Origin: JAHEJA01 sp965657215
Lineage (GTDB): Bacteria; Pseudomonadota; Alphaproteobacteria; Rhodobacterales; Rhodobacteraceae
Direction of reading: 5' to 3'
Assembly (NCBI GenBank): GCA_965657215.1
Contig: CBFHNR010000007.1
Span: 1-64,000 of the forward strand
DNA length: 64,000 nt
The translations under genes and the position numbers were made by a program. Under the pieces are notes generated by a model. The model did no database searches. It had not been told where the DNA came from and saw only the letters and a list, made by a program, of their open reading frames with translations. This document shows positions 8,826 through 17,527 of the stretch, one piece after another; the stretch's first letter is position 1, and every line of letters starts with the position of its first letter.

Positions 8826-9705
8826 CAGAATTGAACAGACTGACATGGAACACTTGAAGCGATTGGTATTGGTCACGGGCCCCTCTGGTGCAGGGCGATC
8901 AACAGCAATTGGCGCTTTGGAAGACTTGGGATACGAGACCATTGATAATCTTCCGTTGTCCTTAGTCGCACGCGTCGTGGATCCAGCGTCCATGAGCAAA
9001 CCCTTAGCTATTGGCATCGATACGCGAAACCGAGATTTCTCTACCCACGGCGTTCTCGAGTTACTGCAGACCTTAACCGAGCAAGACGGCATTTCATGCG
9101 AGCTCTTATATGTGCATTGCCAAACAGATGTCTTGATGCGTCGTTTCTCAGAGACCCGTCGCCGCCATCCCTTGGCCCCTGCGGAAACGCCACTAGAGGG
9201 GATTGAGCGCGAATTTGACTTACTTGCGGCGATCAAATTACGGGCCGATGTCTTGATCGACACGTCCGATCTCAGCCCACATCAGCTCAAGACAGAAATT
9301 CGTCATTGGTTTGCGAACAAATCTGGCAATGATTTGGCCGTCTCAATACAATCCTTTTCCTACAAAAGAGGCCTCCCCCGCGGCGTTGATATGATGTTCG
9401 ATTGTCGCTTTCTCAATAACCCCTATTGGGATGAATCCCTGCGTAGCTTTAACGGAACAAGTGAGGCCGTTCAAAATTTCGTTAAAGGTGATCCAAGGTT
9501 TGCAGAATTCTTTGAAAAAACCAAAGACATGTGTATGTTCTTGCTACCGGCCTACGCCGACGAAGGGAAAACACATTTTTCAATCGGATTTGGATGTACG
9601 GGCGGCCAACATCGCTCAGTTACCCTAGCGGAAACTATGGCTTTGGCTCTTGAAGAGTCTGGTTGGCAAGTGTCAATTAGGCACAGGGAATTGGAACGGG
9701 GTTAG
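8818..9705 (+). CDS. rapZ: RapZ-family nucleotide-binding protein (YvcJ type)
   Basis: A 295-residue P-loop protein. Walker A is GPSGAGRST at 21-29, and the C-terminal domain has the diagnostic G-C-T-G-G-Q-H-R-S-V. In E. coli RapZ is an RNA-binding adaptor that directs decay of the sRNA GlmZ; in alphaproteobacteria the role is less clear, but the gene is almost always in this hprK-EIIA-HPr group. The start at 8818 overlaps hprK; an ATG at 8845 is also possible because neither has a strong ribosome binding site. Confidence 0.93.
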   Translation: MYNRIEQTDMEHLKRLVLVTGPSGAGRSTAIGALEDLGYETIDNLPLSLVARVVDPASMSKPLAIGIDTRNRDFSTHGVLELLQTLTEQDGISCELLYVHCQTDVLMRRFSETRRRHPLAPAETPLEGIEREFDLLAAIKLRADVLIDTSDLSPHQLKTEIRHWFANKSGNDLAVSIQSFSYKRGLPRGVDMMFDCRFLNNPYWDESLRSFNGTSEAVQNFVKGDPRFAEFFEKTKDMCMFLLPAYADEGKTHFSIGFGCTGGQHRSVTLAETMALALEESGWQVSIRHRELERG

Positions 9706-9740
9706 TAGGTGTCTGCACCTACCTAGTGAAAGGATCGCAC

Positions 9741-10142
9741 GTGATCGGGATCGTGATCGTCGCACATGGGGGATTAGCCAAAGAATATTTGGCAGCGGTT
9801 GAGCATGTCGTGGGCAATCAACCAGGGATCACCGCTGTGTCCGTCGCAGCGGAATGCGATAGACCAGGCAAGGTTACGGAAATCAAACAGGCCATTGAAA
9901 TGACAGACATAGGCGAAGGCGTGGTCGTTGTGACCGATATGTTTGGGGGAAGCCCAAGCAACCTCGCCCGCCGCGCCTGTCATCCAAATGAGGACTGTCT
10001 TTTGTTTGGTGCCAATCTCCCAATGTTGATCCAACTTGCAAAGAGCCGAAAACAACCTATACCCGAGGCGATTGAAACTGCTCTAACGGCAGGCCGCAAG
10101 TATATGAACTCGTTAGAAGCACAAAAACAAGGCAAGGTATGA
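9741..10142 (+). CDS. PTS EIIA component, mannose (Man) family
   Basis: A 133-residue protein starting M-I-G-I-V-I-V-A-H-G; His9 matches the phosphorylated histidine of EIIA-Man proteins. The segment D-M-F-G-G-S-P-S-N is also typical. The GTG start at 9741 has AAAGGA 6-7 nt upstream and matches the family N-terminus better than a GTG at 9726. Alphaproteobacteria often carry this EIIA without EIIB, EIIC or EIID, as part of the regulatory nitrogen-type PTS. No permease is present here, so a regulatory role is inferred. The stop overlaps the ptsH start (ATGA). Confidence 0.92.
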   Translation: MIGIVIVAHGGLAKEYLAAVEHVVGNQPGITAVSVAAECDRPGKVTEIKQAIEMTDIGEGVVVVTDMFGGSPSNLARRACHPNEDCLLFGANLPMLIQLAKSRKQPIPEAIETALTAGRKYMNSLEAQKQGKV

Positions 10143-10417
10143 GCACTGACTTACAACGGACCTTCGATATCATTAACGAAAAAGGTCTTCACGCCCGCGC
10201 ATCCGCTAAGTTTGTAGAAGTGGTCGAACAATTCGATGCCTCTGCAGAGGTGAGCCGAGATGGGCTCAGCACGGGCGGCGACAGCATTATGGGCCTATTG
10301 ATGTTAGCCGCATCAAAGGGTACATCCATAGACGTTCGCATTTCGGGTGCTCAGGCAACTGAATTGGCGGAAGCTTTAGAAACTTTGATCGCCAATCGTT
10401 TTGGCGAAGACCTTTAA
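10139..10417 (+). CDS. ptsH: Phosphocarrier protein HPr
   Basis: A 92-residue HPr. The phosphoacceptor is His18 in G-L-H-A-R-A-S. The regulatory site is Ser49 in G-D-S-I-M-G-L-L, the serine used by HprK. Presence of both sites and of hprK in the same operon means the Ser-P branch should work. EI (ptsP) is not in the window. The 4-base overlap with the EIIA gene supports coupled translation. Confidence 0.95.
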   Translation: MSTDLQRTFDIINEKGLHARASAKFVEVVEQFDASAEVSRDGLSTGGDSIMGLLMLAASKGTSIDVRISGAQATELAEALETLIANRFGEDL

Positions 10418-10431
10418 CGTTAGGCGTTCCA

Positions 10432-11313
10432 TTGACAGATCAAGACCTGAATGGCACCTCGAATTCCGAGATAGCTCAGCTAAACGATCAGCCCTATGAT
10501 CAACGCCGGCTGTCCTACGCCAATACGTTCAAGAACCCGTATAAAAAGTTCATCATTCAAGCGATGGAGCTTTTTACAGGCAAGCTAACGCTGATCCGTA
10601 AGATCCGTAAATTCGAAGCGATGGGTGTTCCCTTTGGCCAACCCTTTTGGGGTCAAGCCCTCGGTGTCATGGGGATCGATGTTATCACGCCAATCGAAGA
10701 GTCCAACAAAATCCCGAAAACTGGCCCATTGGTCATTACCGCGAACCACCCTCACGGGTTGGTTGATGGGATGGTTTTGGCGGAATTAGTGGGGCGCGTT
10801 CGCAAGGACTACAAAATCCTGACACGCTCTTTGTTAACAGGTGTCATGGAAATTGATGAATTCATGATCCCCGTTCCCTTTCCTCACGAAGATGACTCGC
10901 TCAACAAAAATCTTGAGATGCGCAAGACAGCAATGGAGCATCTCAAAGCGGGCGGCGTGATTATCATTTTCCCATCCGGTGCCGTATCGTCGTCTGACAC
11001 GATGTTTGGCCCCGTCGTTGAAAAAATGTGGAACCCGTTTACTGCGAAAATGATCCAAAAATCAGGCGCCGATGTATTGCCGATTTACTTCCCTGGGTCG
11101 AATTCACGGCTGTATCAAATCGCGAACCAAATCTCGGCGACAATCCGGCAAGGCCTCTTGATCCGTGAGATCGTGCACGCTTTGAATAAACCGCAAAATC
11201 CCGTTGTAGGGGATGTGATCCCGAATGAGACCGTGTCAAAATGGTCCTCAAACCCACGCGGTTTCATGGAATGGCTCCGCGAAGAAACCCTAAAGCTTGC
11301 CTCCCACCGCTAG
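10432..11313 (+). CDS. Lysophospholipid / 1-acyl-glycerol-3-phosphate-type acyltransferase
   Basis: A 293-residue protein with the acyltransferase block I motif N-H-P-H-G-L-V-D (105-112) and a later F-P-S-G-A-V block that would bind the glycerol phosphate. The catalytic His is expected to be His106. The first visible start is TTG at 10432, with no strong ribosome binding site. It follows ptsH by 14 bp and may be in the same transcript. Members next to PTS-like regulators are common in Rhodobacterales, but the exact acyl acceptor is unknown. Its last 4 bases overlap the convergent dehydrogenase gene. Confidence 0.8.
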   Translation: MTDQDLNGTSNSEIAQLNDQPYDQRRLSYANTFKNPYKKFIIQAMELFTGKLTLIRKIRKFEAMGVPFGQPFWGQALGVMGIDVITPIEESNKIPKTGPLVITANHPHGLVDGMVLAELVGRVRKDYKILTRSLLTGVMEIDEFMIPVPFPHEDDSLNKNLEMRKTAMEHLKAGGVIIIFPSGAVSSSDTMFGPVVEKMWNPFTAKMIQKSGADVLPIYFPGSNSRLYQIANQISATIRQGLLIREIVHALNKPQNPVVGDVIPNETVSKWSSNPRGFMEWLREETLKLASHR

Positions 11314-12185
11314 CGGGTCGGCACAGGCTCTTCGCCACGGTAATCATAAAATCCACGCTTGGTCTTGCGACCTAGCCAGCCTGCTTCGACATATTTGGTC
11401 AACAAAGGACAGGGGCGATATTTCGTATCGGCCAATCCCTCATGCAGCACGTTCATAATCGCCAGACATGTATCGAGACCAATAAAATCAGCAAGCTCAA
11501 GTGGACCCATTGGATGATTGGCGCCCAACTTCATCGATTGATCAATCGAGCGCACGGACCCGACCCCTTCGTATAAGGTATAGACGGCTTCGTTAATCAT
11601 CGGCATCAAGATGCGGTTCACAATAAAGGCAGGGAAATCCTCTGCGCTTGCCGCTGTTTTTCCCAAGTTGTTCACAACTGCTAAACAGGCATCATATGTC
11701 TCTTGATCCGTTGCAATGCCGCGGATTAGTTCGACCAACTGCATCACAGGGACAGGGTTCATAAAATGGAAGCCCATGAATTTTTCAGGCCGATCTGTTC
11801 GGCTCGCAAGGCGCGTTATTGAGATAGACGAGGTATTTGACGTCAAAATCGTGGTGTCTTTGATATGTGGCAATAGGCTGTCAAAGATCTTTTGCTTGAT
11901 CGTTTCATTTTCGGTCGCGGCCTCAATGATCAAATCACTTTTTCCCAACTCAGCGAGATCAAGTGTCGATTTGATCCGCCCCATTGCGTCTGACTTGTCC
12001 GCGGGCGAGATTTTGCCCCCTTTGAGTTGGCGTTCCATATTCTTGTCGATTCTGACAAGCGCCGTATCAAGAGCGTCCTGCGAAACATCATTCAACAGAA
12101 CATCATATCCAGCAATCGCCATCACATGCGCAATCCCATTGCCCATCTGACCTGCACCAATAATTCCAACTGACTTGATTTCCAT
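11310..12185 (-). CDS. 3-hydroxybutyryl-CoA dehydrogenase
   Basis: A 291-residue NAD-dependent 3-hydroxyacyl-CoA dehydrogenase, single-domain type. The Rossmann motif G-I-I-G-A-G-Q-M-G is at 8-16, and the catalytic region contains F-H-F-M-N-P-V-P and the C-terminal helical domain with N-H-P-M-G-P-L-E-L-A-D. It oxidises (S)-3-hydroxybutyryl-CoA to acetoacetyl-CoA, or the reverse. The etfAB genes nearby would take electrons from the matching acyl-CoA dehydrogenase, although that enzyme is not here. Confidence 0.94.
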   Translation of the reverse strand: MEIKSVGIIGAGQMGNGIAHVMAIAGYDVLLNDVSQDALDTALVRIDKNMERQLKGGKISPADKSDAMGRIKSTLDLAELGKSDLIIEAATENETIKQKIFDSLLPHIKDTTILTSNTSSISITRLASRTDRPEKFMGFHFMNPVPVMQLVELIRGIATDQETYDACLAVVNNLGKTAASAEDFPAFIVNRILMPMINEAVYTLYEGVGSVRSIDQSMKLGANHPMGPLELADFIGLDTCLAIMNVLHEGLADTKYRPCPLLTKYVEAGWLGRKTKRGFYDYRGEEPVPTR

Positions 12186-12333
12186 AACGCATGTCCTTGC
12201 TGTGACTTATGCCACAATATGTCTGAGCCCTCTCAAATAGCAAGGCATGGGCGAAGTGTTTCCAAGTTTAATTGTTAGGCCTTTGGCAAGATTTAGACAC
12301 CATTCTAAAGGCGGGAAAAAATGGTGGTGAGTT

Positions 12334-13134
12334 ATGACTTATGCAAGAATGGGCCAGCGGAGCCTTGATTTTTCGTTGTGCCAATATGGTCTGTCAAAAA
12401 ATATTTTTCGAGGACCGAAAAAACAATTAAACAAACCTTTTATCGCGTGCTTTGGGTCTACGGACACCTTTGGCCAAACAGTGGCGGCCCCTTTTCCGTT
12501 GCTGTTGGAGCGACATCTGAAACAACCAGTCGCCAATTTTGGCATATTGAATGGGGGATTGGATGCGATCCTAAAGGACCCCGAATTATTGGCATTGTGC
12601 AAAAATGCGTCTCACATCGTGATCCAAATCATGGGCGCACATAGTCAATCAAACGATTATTACTCCGTGCATCCACGTCGCAATGATCGTTTTATCACAG
12701 CGCATTCCAAGCTTCGCGACCTCTACCCAAATATCGATTTCACAGAATTCCATTTCACGCGGCATATGCTCAGCCATCTGGAAACCGAGGATCCAGATCG
12801 TTTTCGTCGTGTGCGCAATCACCTTCGCCAAACGTGGCAAACCAACATGAGACGGTTGTGTCACGCCCTGCCTGTGAAGCCGCATTTATTATGGCTTTCC
12901 ACACGGGACATGGCCCCACGTGAAAACGGGCTTCTCGAAGCGGATCCCAATTTCATTACAGCGGGTGACATTGATGCAATCTTGCCGTTCACCAGAGGGT
13001 TGATCTCGGTCACGAAAAAGCGGTCGTTGAGAAAACTACCAAGCTTTGCCGTTCTCGAAGAAATGGACCAACGCGCGCATGACCATTGCGCAAACATGGT
13101 GTGCGGTGAATTACACGCAAAAAGGCCCGCTTGA
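12334..13134 (+). CDS. Conserved hypothetical protein of Rhodobacteraceae
   Basis: A 266-residue soluble protein with no signal peptide or membrane helix. It begins with several aromatic residues around Y-G-L-S-K and has a Rossmann-like A-C-F-G-S-T-D-T-F-G-Q stretch near 40-50, then Y-Y-S-V-H-P-R-R-N-D-R-F near 108-119. The layout recalls a family of predicted SGNH-like or sulfotransferase-linked proteins found only in this order (possibly DUF6473, from memory). No catalytic triad can be asserted. It is divergent from the dehydrogenase gene, and its stop codon lies inside the etfA terminator hairpin. Confidence 0.7.
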   Translation: MTYARMGQRSLDFSLCQYGLSKNIFRGPKKQLNKPFIACFGSTDTFGQTVAAPFPLLLERHLKQPVANFGILNGGLDAILKDPELLALCKNASHIVIQIMGAHSQSNDYYSVHPRRNDRFITAHSKLRDLYPNIDFTEFHFTRHMLSHLETEDPDRFRRVRNHLRQTWQTNMRRLCHALPVKPHLLWLSTRDMAPRENGLLEADPNFITAGDIDAILPFTRGLISVTKKRSLRKLPSFAVLEEMDQRAHDHCANMVCGELHAKRPA

Positions 13135-13146
13135 GTAAGCGGGCCT
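13123..13146 (-). terminator. Terminator shared by etfA and the convergent hypothetical gene
   Basis: A perfect 10-bp stem AGGCCCGCTT / AAGCGGGCCT with loop GAGT. On the minus strand it is followed by T5, serving etfBA. The TGA stop of the plus-strand gene (13132-13134) is inside the hairpin. Confidence 0.88.
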
Positions 13147-13168
13147 CTTCGTGAATTCTAATTTAGGC

Positions 13169-14098
13169 TTAGCCTAGTTTTTCTGTCAATTCAGGAACGG
13201 CATCAAAAAGATCCGCAACCAAGCCAAAGTCTGCAACTTGGAAAATTGGGGCTTCTTCATCTTTGTTGATCGCAACGATGATTTTGGAGTCTTTCATTCC
13301 AGCCAAGTGCTGAATCGCGCCGGAAATACCAGCCGCAATATAAAGCTCAGGCGCAACAACTTTGCCTGTTTGACCCACTTGCCAATCGTTCGGCGCATAG
13401 CCAGAGTCTACGGCCGCACGAGACGCACCAACAGCCGCGCCAAGTTTATCCGCAAGCTTTTCAATGATTGCAAAGCTTTCTTCGGATCCAACACCACGAC
13501 CACCGGAAACAACGATGCCCGCTGAGGTCAACTCAGGACGATCCGTCGCTGCAACTTTGTCCTCAACCCAAGAGGACAATCCAGGGTTCGCCGCCGCTGA
13601 AATAGTTTCAACAGACGCAGAACCGCCCTCGCTTGCGGCATCAAAGCTCGCTGTGCGGAAAGTGACGACTTTCGTCGCATCACCGGATTGAACTGTTTGA
13701 ATTGCGTTACCAGCGTAGATCGGACGCTCAAACGTGTTGCCATCCACAACGGCTGTCGCATCAGTGATAACCATCACGTCCAACAAGGCCGCAGCGCGTG
13801 GCAAGACGTTCTTGGCACTGTTCGTTGCTGGGGCGACGATGTGTTCATAATCGCCTGCCAAAGACACAACCAAAGCTGCGATTGGCTCAGCCAACCCATT
13901 GCCATAGGCCGCATCATCTGCGCAAAGCACTTTGGCCACGCCATCAAGCTTGGCCGCCTCATCCGCTGCACCAGAGCATCCTGAGGACGCACAGAGAACG
14001 GTGACATCGCCCAGCGCCTTAGCCGCGGTAACAGCTTTTGCTGTCGCATCCGTCGCAAGTTCGGAACCATTCAATTCTGCAAGTAGTAGAACTGCCAT
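13169..14098 (-). CDS. etfA: Electron transfer flavoprotein alpha subunit
   Basis: A 309-residue ETF alpha. The C-terminal FAD-binding domain has S-G-G-R-G-V-G-S near 198-205 and Q-V-G-Q-T-G-K-V-V-A-P-E near 247-258. ETF collects electrons from acyl-CoA and other dehydrogenases and passes them to ETF:ubiquinone oxidoreductase. It is read in an operon with etfB, the stop and start sharing one base. Length and motifs fit the housekeeping type. Confidence 0.97.
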   Translation of the reverse strand: MAVLLLAELNGSELATDATAKAVTAAKALGDVTVLCASSGCSGAADEAAKLDGVAKVLCADDAAYGNGLAEPIAALVVSLAGDYEHIVAPATNSAKNVLPRAAALLDVMVITDATAVVDGNTFERPIYAGNAIQTVQSGDATKVVTFRTASFDAASEGGSASVETISAAANPGLSSWVEDKVAATDRPELTSAGIVVSGGRGVGSEESFAIIEKLADKLGAAVGASRAAVDSGYAPNDWQVGQTGKVVAPELYIAAGISGAIQHLAGMKDSKIIVAINKDEEAPIFQVADFGLVADLFDAVPELTEKLG

Positions 14099-14856
14099 TA
14101 CACTGCTCCTGCTTCTTTAAGTTTCTCGACCAACTCATCAACTGAGCCAACTTTGATACCAGCAGCGCGCGCCTCTGGTTCTGTTGTTTTAACGATTGTT
14201 AACCGTGGGGAGACGTCTACGCTGTAATCAGCTGCAGATTTCACATCCAATGGCTTTTTCTTTGCTTTCATGATGTTAGGCAAAGAAGCATAGCGCGGCT
14301 CGTTTAGACGCAAGTCAACTGTGATGATGGCGGGCATGTTCACTTTGATCGTTTGCAAACCGCCGTCAACTTCACGAGTGACTGTTGCGCTATCACCGTC
14401 AACGTCAACTTCTGATGCAAATGTCGCCTGAGACCATCCCAAGAGGGCGGAAACCATTTGACCGGTCGCATTCATGTCATTGTCGATTGCTTGCTTGCCG
14501 CAAAGCACCAAGCCAGGCTGCTCTTCTTCAACGACTTTCGCGATGATCTTTGCCACTGACAAAGGCTCGATATCTGTGTGCACGTCATCAGTCGCTGTTA
14601 CCAAAATCGCGCGATCCGCACCCATGGCCAACGCCGTACGCAATGTTTCTTGCGCTTTTTCAACACCAATTGACACGACGACGATTTCGTCTGCTTTCCC
14701 CGCTTCTTTCAAACGAATTGCTTCTTCGACAGCAATTTCATCAAAAGGGTTCATGGACATTTTTACATTCGCAAGATCAACACCGCTGCCATCCGCTTTA
14801 ACACGAACTTTCACGTTATAATCGATCACGCGCTTGACGGGTACGAGTACCTTCAT
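14098..14856 (-). CDS. etfB: Electron transfer flavoprotein beta subunit
   Basis: A 252-residue ETF beta, starting M-K-V-L-V-P-V-K-R-V-I-D. It carries the AMP-binding fold and the conserved C-G-K-Q-A-I-D-N-D segment near 139-147, and the recognition-loop signature V-D-L-R-L-N-E-P-R-Y-A-S-L-P-N. It pairs with etfA downstream. A good ribosome binding site (GGAGA) lies 9 nt before the ATG. The 226-bp region upstream contains no credible gene. Confidence 0.97.
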   Translation of the reverse strand: MKVLVPVKRVIDYNVKVRVKADGSGVDLANVKMSMNPFDEIAVEEAIRLKEAGKADEIVVVSIGVEKAQETLRTALAMGADRAILVTATDDVHTDIEPLSVAKIIAKVVEEEQPGLVLCGKQAIDNDMNATGQMVSALLGWSQATFASEVDVDGDSATVTREVDGGLQTIKVNMPAIITVDLRLNEPRYASLPNIMKAKKKPLDVKSAADYSVDVSPRLTIVKTTEPEARAAGIKVGSVDELVEKLKEAGAV

Positions 14857-15082
14857 GAGCGTAAGTCTCCTTCGTTTTGCATCGCTACCGCGACTCTTTA
14901 TTGGCTCTCACAGTGTTGATATAAGTTTGTTCTTGCTAGGAATAGGGCAAAATCGTCACGGTAGCGCTAAAGGACGTCGCGTTCTACGATTTCAAAACCG
15001 AACACTTCCGCGAAACCGTCCAAGACTTTGGACCGACGCGCGCGCCCCTCGATGGGGCCAAGCGTCGTTTTGCTAGGACCTC

Positions 15083-15655
15083 TTAGCGATTTGCCCCTGG
15101 CACCCAAAGAACATCATCCTTACCGCCATTATTGGCAACACGCGCCGCAACAAAGAACCAATCCGACAGGCGATTCAAGTATTTCACAGCTTCAGGATTA
15201 ATGGTTTCCATCGTCGCAAGCTCCACACATAACCGCTCCGCGCGACGTGCAACCGTGCGACACACATGCAGATGGGCCGCCAAAGCCGAGCCACCAGGCA
15301 AGATAAAGCTCCGCAATGTTTCGAGATTGCTGTTCATCTCGTCAATTTCGCTTTCAAGACGCTTGACTTGAGACTCCAACATTCTGAGCCGTGGGTATTC
15401 GGCGGTGTCATCGTTTTCAATATCTGGCGTACAGAGATCCGCCCCCAAATCAAACAAGTCGTTTTGAATGCGAGAGAGCATGGCATCCATATCCCCCTCA
15501 GCAACCAGACGCGCCACACCCAAATGAGAATTCAGCTCATCCGAGGTGCCATAGGCCGTGACGCGCACAGAATGTTTTGCAATGCGCACACCATTTCCCA
15601 GCGCCGTCTCACCGGCATCCCCAGTTTTTGTGTAAATCTTGTTTAGAACTACCAT
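15083..15655 (-). CDS. ATP:cob(I)alamin adenosyltransferase, PduO type
   Basis: A 190-residue enzyme that adenosylates cob(I)alamin to give coenzyme B12. The N-terminal ATP-binding motif T-K-T-G-D-A-G-E-T is at 9-17, and the C-terminal R-x-x-E-R and N-R-L-S-D-W-F-F signatures are present. Adenosylcobalamin is used by methylmalonyl- and ethylmalonyl-CoA mutases, which would fit acyl-CoA metabolism, but no mutase is in the window. It is 18 bp downstream of the twin-helix small protein gene. Confidence 0.95.
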   Translation of the reverse strand: MVVLNKIYTKTGDAGETALGNGVRIAKHSVRVTAYGTSDELNSHLGVARLVAEGDMDAMLSRIQNDLFDLGADLCTPDIENDDTAEYPRLRMLESQVKRLESEIDEMNSNLETLRSFILPGGSALAAHLHVCRTVARRAERLCVELATMETINPEAVKYLNRLSDWFFVAARVANNGGKDDVLWVPGANR

Positions 15656-15673
15656 AATCGTTTCCCTGCTAAC

Positions 15674-15874
15674 TTAGCTGCGTGCGAAATACACAAAAAT
15701 CAAAATCAAAATAACTGCAACAAATTGCGCCATGATCCGCATCCGCATGAGTTTATTTGCATATTTCTTGTTAAATTCGCCACCGCGACCAAAGCCACCG
15801 ATACCAATCAAGAGAATGATTGCAACGACGGCCATGGATACTATGACTAAGAGGAAGAGAGGATCACTGAACAT
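15674..15874 (-). CDS. Twin transmembrane helix small protein (HIG1-like)
   Basis: A 66-residue protein with two hydrophobic helices (about 4-26 and 47-64) joined by a basic, glycine-containing loop G-G-F-G-R-G-G-E-F-N-K-K-Y-A-N-K-L-M-R-M-R. This arrangement matches the bacterial HIG1-type twin-helix family, members of which associate with respiratory complexes in mitochondria and some alphaproteobacteria. It sits just before the cobalamin adenosyltransferase gene, a pairing common in this order. The functional link is not understood. Confidence 0.85.
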   Translation of the reverse strand: MFSDPLFLLVIVSMAVVAIILLIGIGGFGRGGEFNKKYANKLMRMRIMAQFVAVILILIFVYFARS

Positions 15875-15957
15875 TGGGGCTACTTTCTATTTATGTTGTC
15901 TCTGTATCTAGTCGGGCCGCTGGAAAAAGCGAATAGCAATTTTCCAAACTATGACGA

Positions 15958-16785
15958 TCAGCCGCGTGCAACCAGTGCTTCCAACATCCGCGTCGGTAAA
16001 ATTCGTTTCAATCCCGCCATTAAATAGGTCGGCGTTGTGACGAAATAAAACGGCTTTGGATTATGCGCCGTTAATGCCTTGAGCAATTTATCGGTCACCG
16101 CACGCGCAGGAAGCTCAAATCGGTCGGGTCCACTGCTGTGGTAGAGACGGTCAATCAACTTGTTTTTATATTGATCCCGACGCGGCGAGTTTTCCCAGTC
16201 AATCCATTTCTCAAAATGCGGGATAGAATTTTGACGAATCTTGGATGTGATTGGCCCAGGTTGCAGGGTGATGATGTGAATAGGCGTATCCATCATTTCC
16301 ATCCGCAGGGTCTGAGTCAAACCTTCGAGCGCGAATTTTGAGGCCACATAAGCGCCTCGCCATTTCATCGGCACCAACCCTAAAACAGAAGAACAGTTCA
16401 CAATGCGACCATGCCCCTGACGTCGCATAATGGGCAAAACGAGGCGGGTTAATTCGTGATAACCAAATAAATTGGCCTCAAAAACGGATCGCAAAGCATC
16501 GGTCGGCAAATCTTCAACAGCACCGGGAACGGCAAAAGCCCCATTATTATAGAGGGCATCAAGTGTTCCGCCAGTCTTCGACAGGACGTAGTCAACTCCG
16601 GAGCTCAGGCTCGCACTATCGGAATAATCGAGCAAAACAGTCTCGAACCCCTCAGAGGTCAAACGATCACAATCGCTTTGCCGGCGACAGGACGCAAACA
16701 CGCGCCATCCCGCCTCACGCAACCCATGAGCCGCGTCGTATCCTATTCCTGATGAACAGCCTGTGATGAGTATCGTTTTTTGCAT
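15958..16785 (-). CDS. Short-chain dehydrogenase/reductase
   Basis: A 275-residue classical SDR. The cofactor motif is T-G-C-S-S-G-I-G at 8-15. The catalytic Ser is in N-C-S-S-V-L-G and the Tyr/Lys pair in Y-V-A-S-K. The usual N-N-A-G is N-N-G-A. The C-terminus is long and basic, as in SDRs that act on lipid or sterol-like substrates. The substrate is unknown. No clear operon partner; the neighbouring SH3 gene is 50 bp upstream on the same strand. Confidence 0.9.
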   Translation of the reverse strand: MQKTILITGCSSGIGYDAAHGLREAGWRVFASCRRQSDCDRLTSEGFETVLLDYSDSASLSSGVDYVLSKTGGTLDALYNNGAFAVPGAVEDLPTDALRSVFEANLFGYHELTRLVLPIMRRQGHGRIVNCSSVLGLVPMKWRGAYVASKFALEGLTQTLRMEMMDTPIHIITLQPGPITSKIRQNSIPHFEKWIDWENSPRRDQYKNKLIDRLYHSSGPDRFELPARAVTDKLLKALTAHNPKPFYFVTTPTYLMAGLKRILPTRMLEALVARG

Positions 16786-16838
16786 GTCGCCCCCTATTTG
16801 AGGGCAACATGACGCAATCTTAGCAGAGCGACAAGCGA

Positions 16839-17393
16839 CTAGTTAACGAGTGACGCAGCAAGCCACCCAATGCGGTTCGTTTCCACCACACGAAGCTTCA
16901 ACCACCCATTTCCCGGCTCTTGCAAAATGGCCACTTTTTCACCGCGTGTCAGCTTGGACAGAACACCATATTGCGTCCCCGGACCATTGCGTAGGTTCAC
17001 GCGGTTTCCTGCAACTTCGCGCACATCATCAATCGAGTCTGTGACATTTACAGGCGCCTCCGCCAAGTCCAAGGAGACCAAGCTCGCCTGAAGCGACCCC
17101 AAGTCGAGCGAATCAGATCCTAGAGCTGGAACGTCCCACAAGGCGCGCCCAACGACTTCTTCGCTGTTGGCGTCACTCACAATGTCTTGCGTTGGAACAT
17201 CGGCTTTATCCAATAATGCAAACTGCGAATTGTTTTGATCAGCACGCACAAAAGGATCAATAACCTCTTGTTCTATCGGTGATTCTACAGAAGCACGTTT
17301 TTCCAATTCAGGTGGTTGAAAATCTGATCCACCACTTAACTCGTAGAACGCGAATCCTAATGCTAAAAATGATACTATTATGAGACGCCACAT
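16839..17393 (-). CDS. Membrane-anchored bacterial SH3-domain protein
   Basis: A 184-residue protein. Residues 1-19 form a hydrophobic helix that is a signal or anchor, placing the rest in the periplasm. A low-complexity acidic linker follows, and residues about 128-184 make an SH3b domain (V-N-L-R-N-G-P-G-T-Q-Y-G-V-L, G-W-L-K-L-R, I-G-W-L-A-A-S-L-V). Such domains usually bind peptidoglycan peptides or other envelope ligands. There is no hydrolase domain. It is divergent from parC. Confidence 0.85.
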   Translation of the reverse strand: MWRLIIVSFLALGFAFYELSGGSDFQPPELEKRASVESPIEQEVIDPFVRADQNNSQFALLDKADVPTQDIVSDANSEEVVGRALWDVPALGSDSLDLGSLQASLVSLDLAEAPVNVTDSIDDVREVAGNRVNLRNGPGTQYGVLSKLTRGEKVAILQEPGNGWLKLRVVETNRIGWLAASLVN

Positions 17394-17527
17394 AGTTTAC
17401 CCCTTACCCACAACGGACAATATACCCTACCTTTAAGGATACATCAAACCATCCGGAAGTGAAAACTTTTAAGTTTTTCCCCGCATCCTGCTTTACCAAG
17501 CAAACCCTTGTCGCTATCACATTATCT

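Noticed and set aside
14967..15100. Open stretches on both strands between etfB and the adenosyltransferase gene
   Set aside because: The minus-strand frame (ending F-G-F-E-I-V-E-R-D-V-L) and a plus-strand frame (F-Y-D-F-K-T-E-H-F-R) have no good start or ribosome binding site and are under 50 codons. A gene remnant is possible but not supportable.
17459..17527. GTG start that would add 23 residues to ParC
   Set aside because: The added part is not typical of ParC N-termini; the ATG at 17528 agrees with the family.
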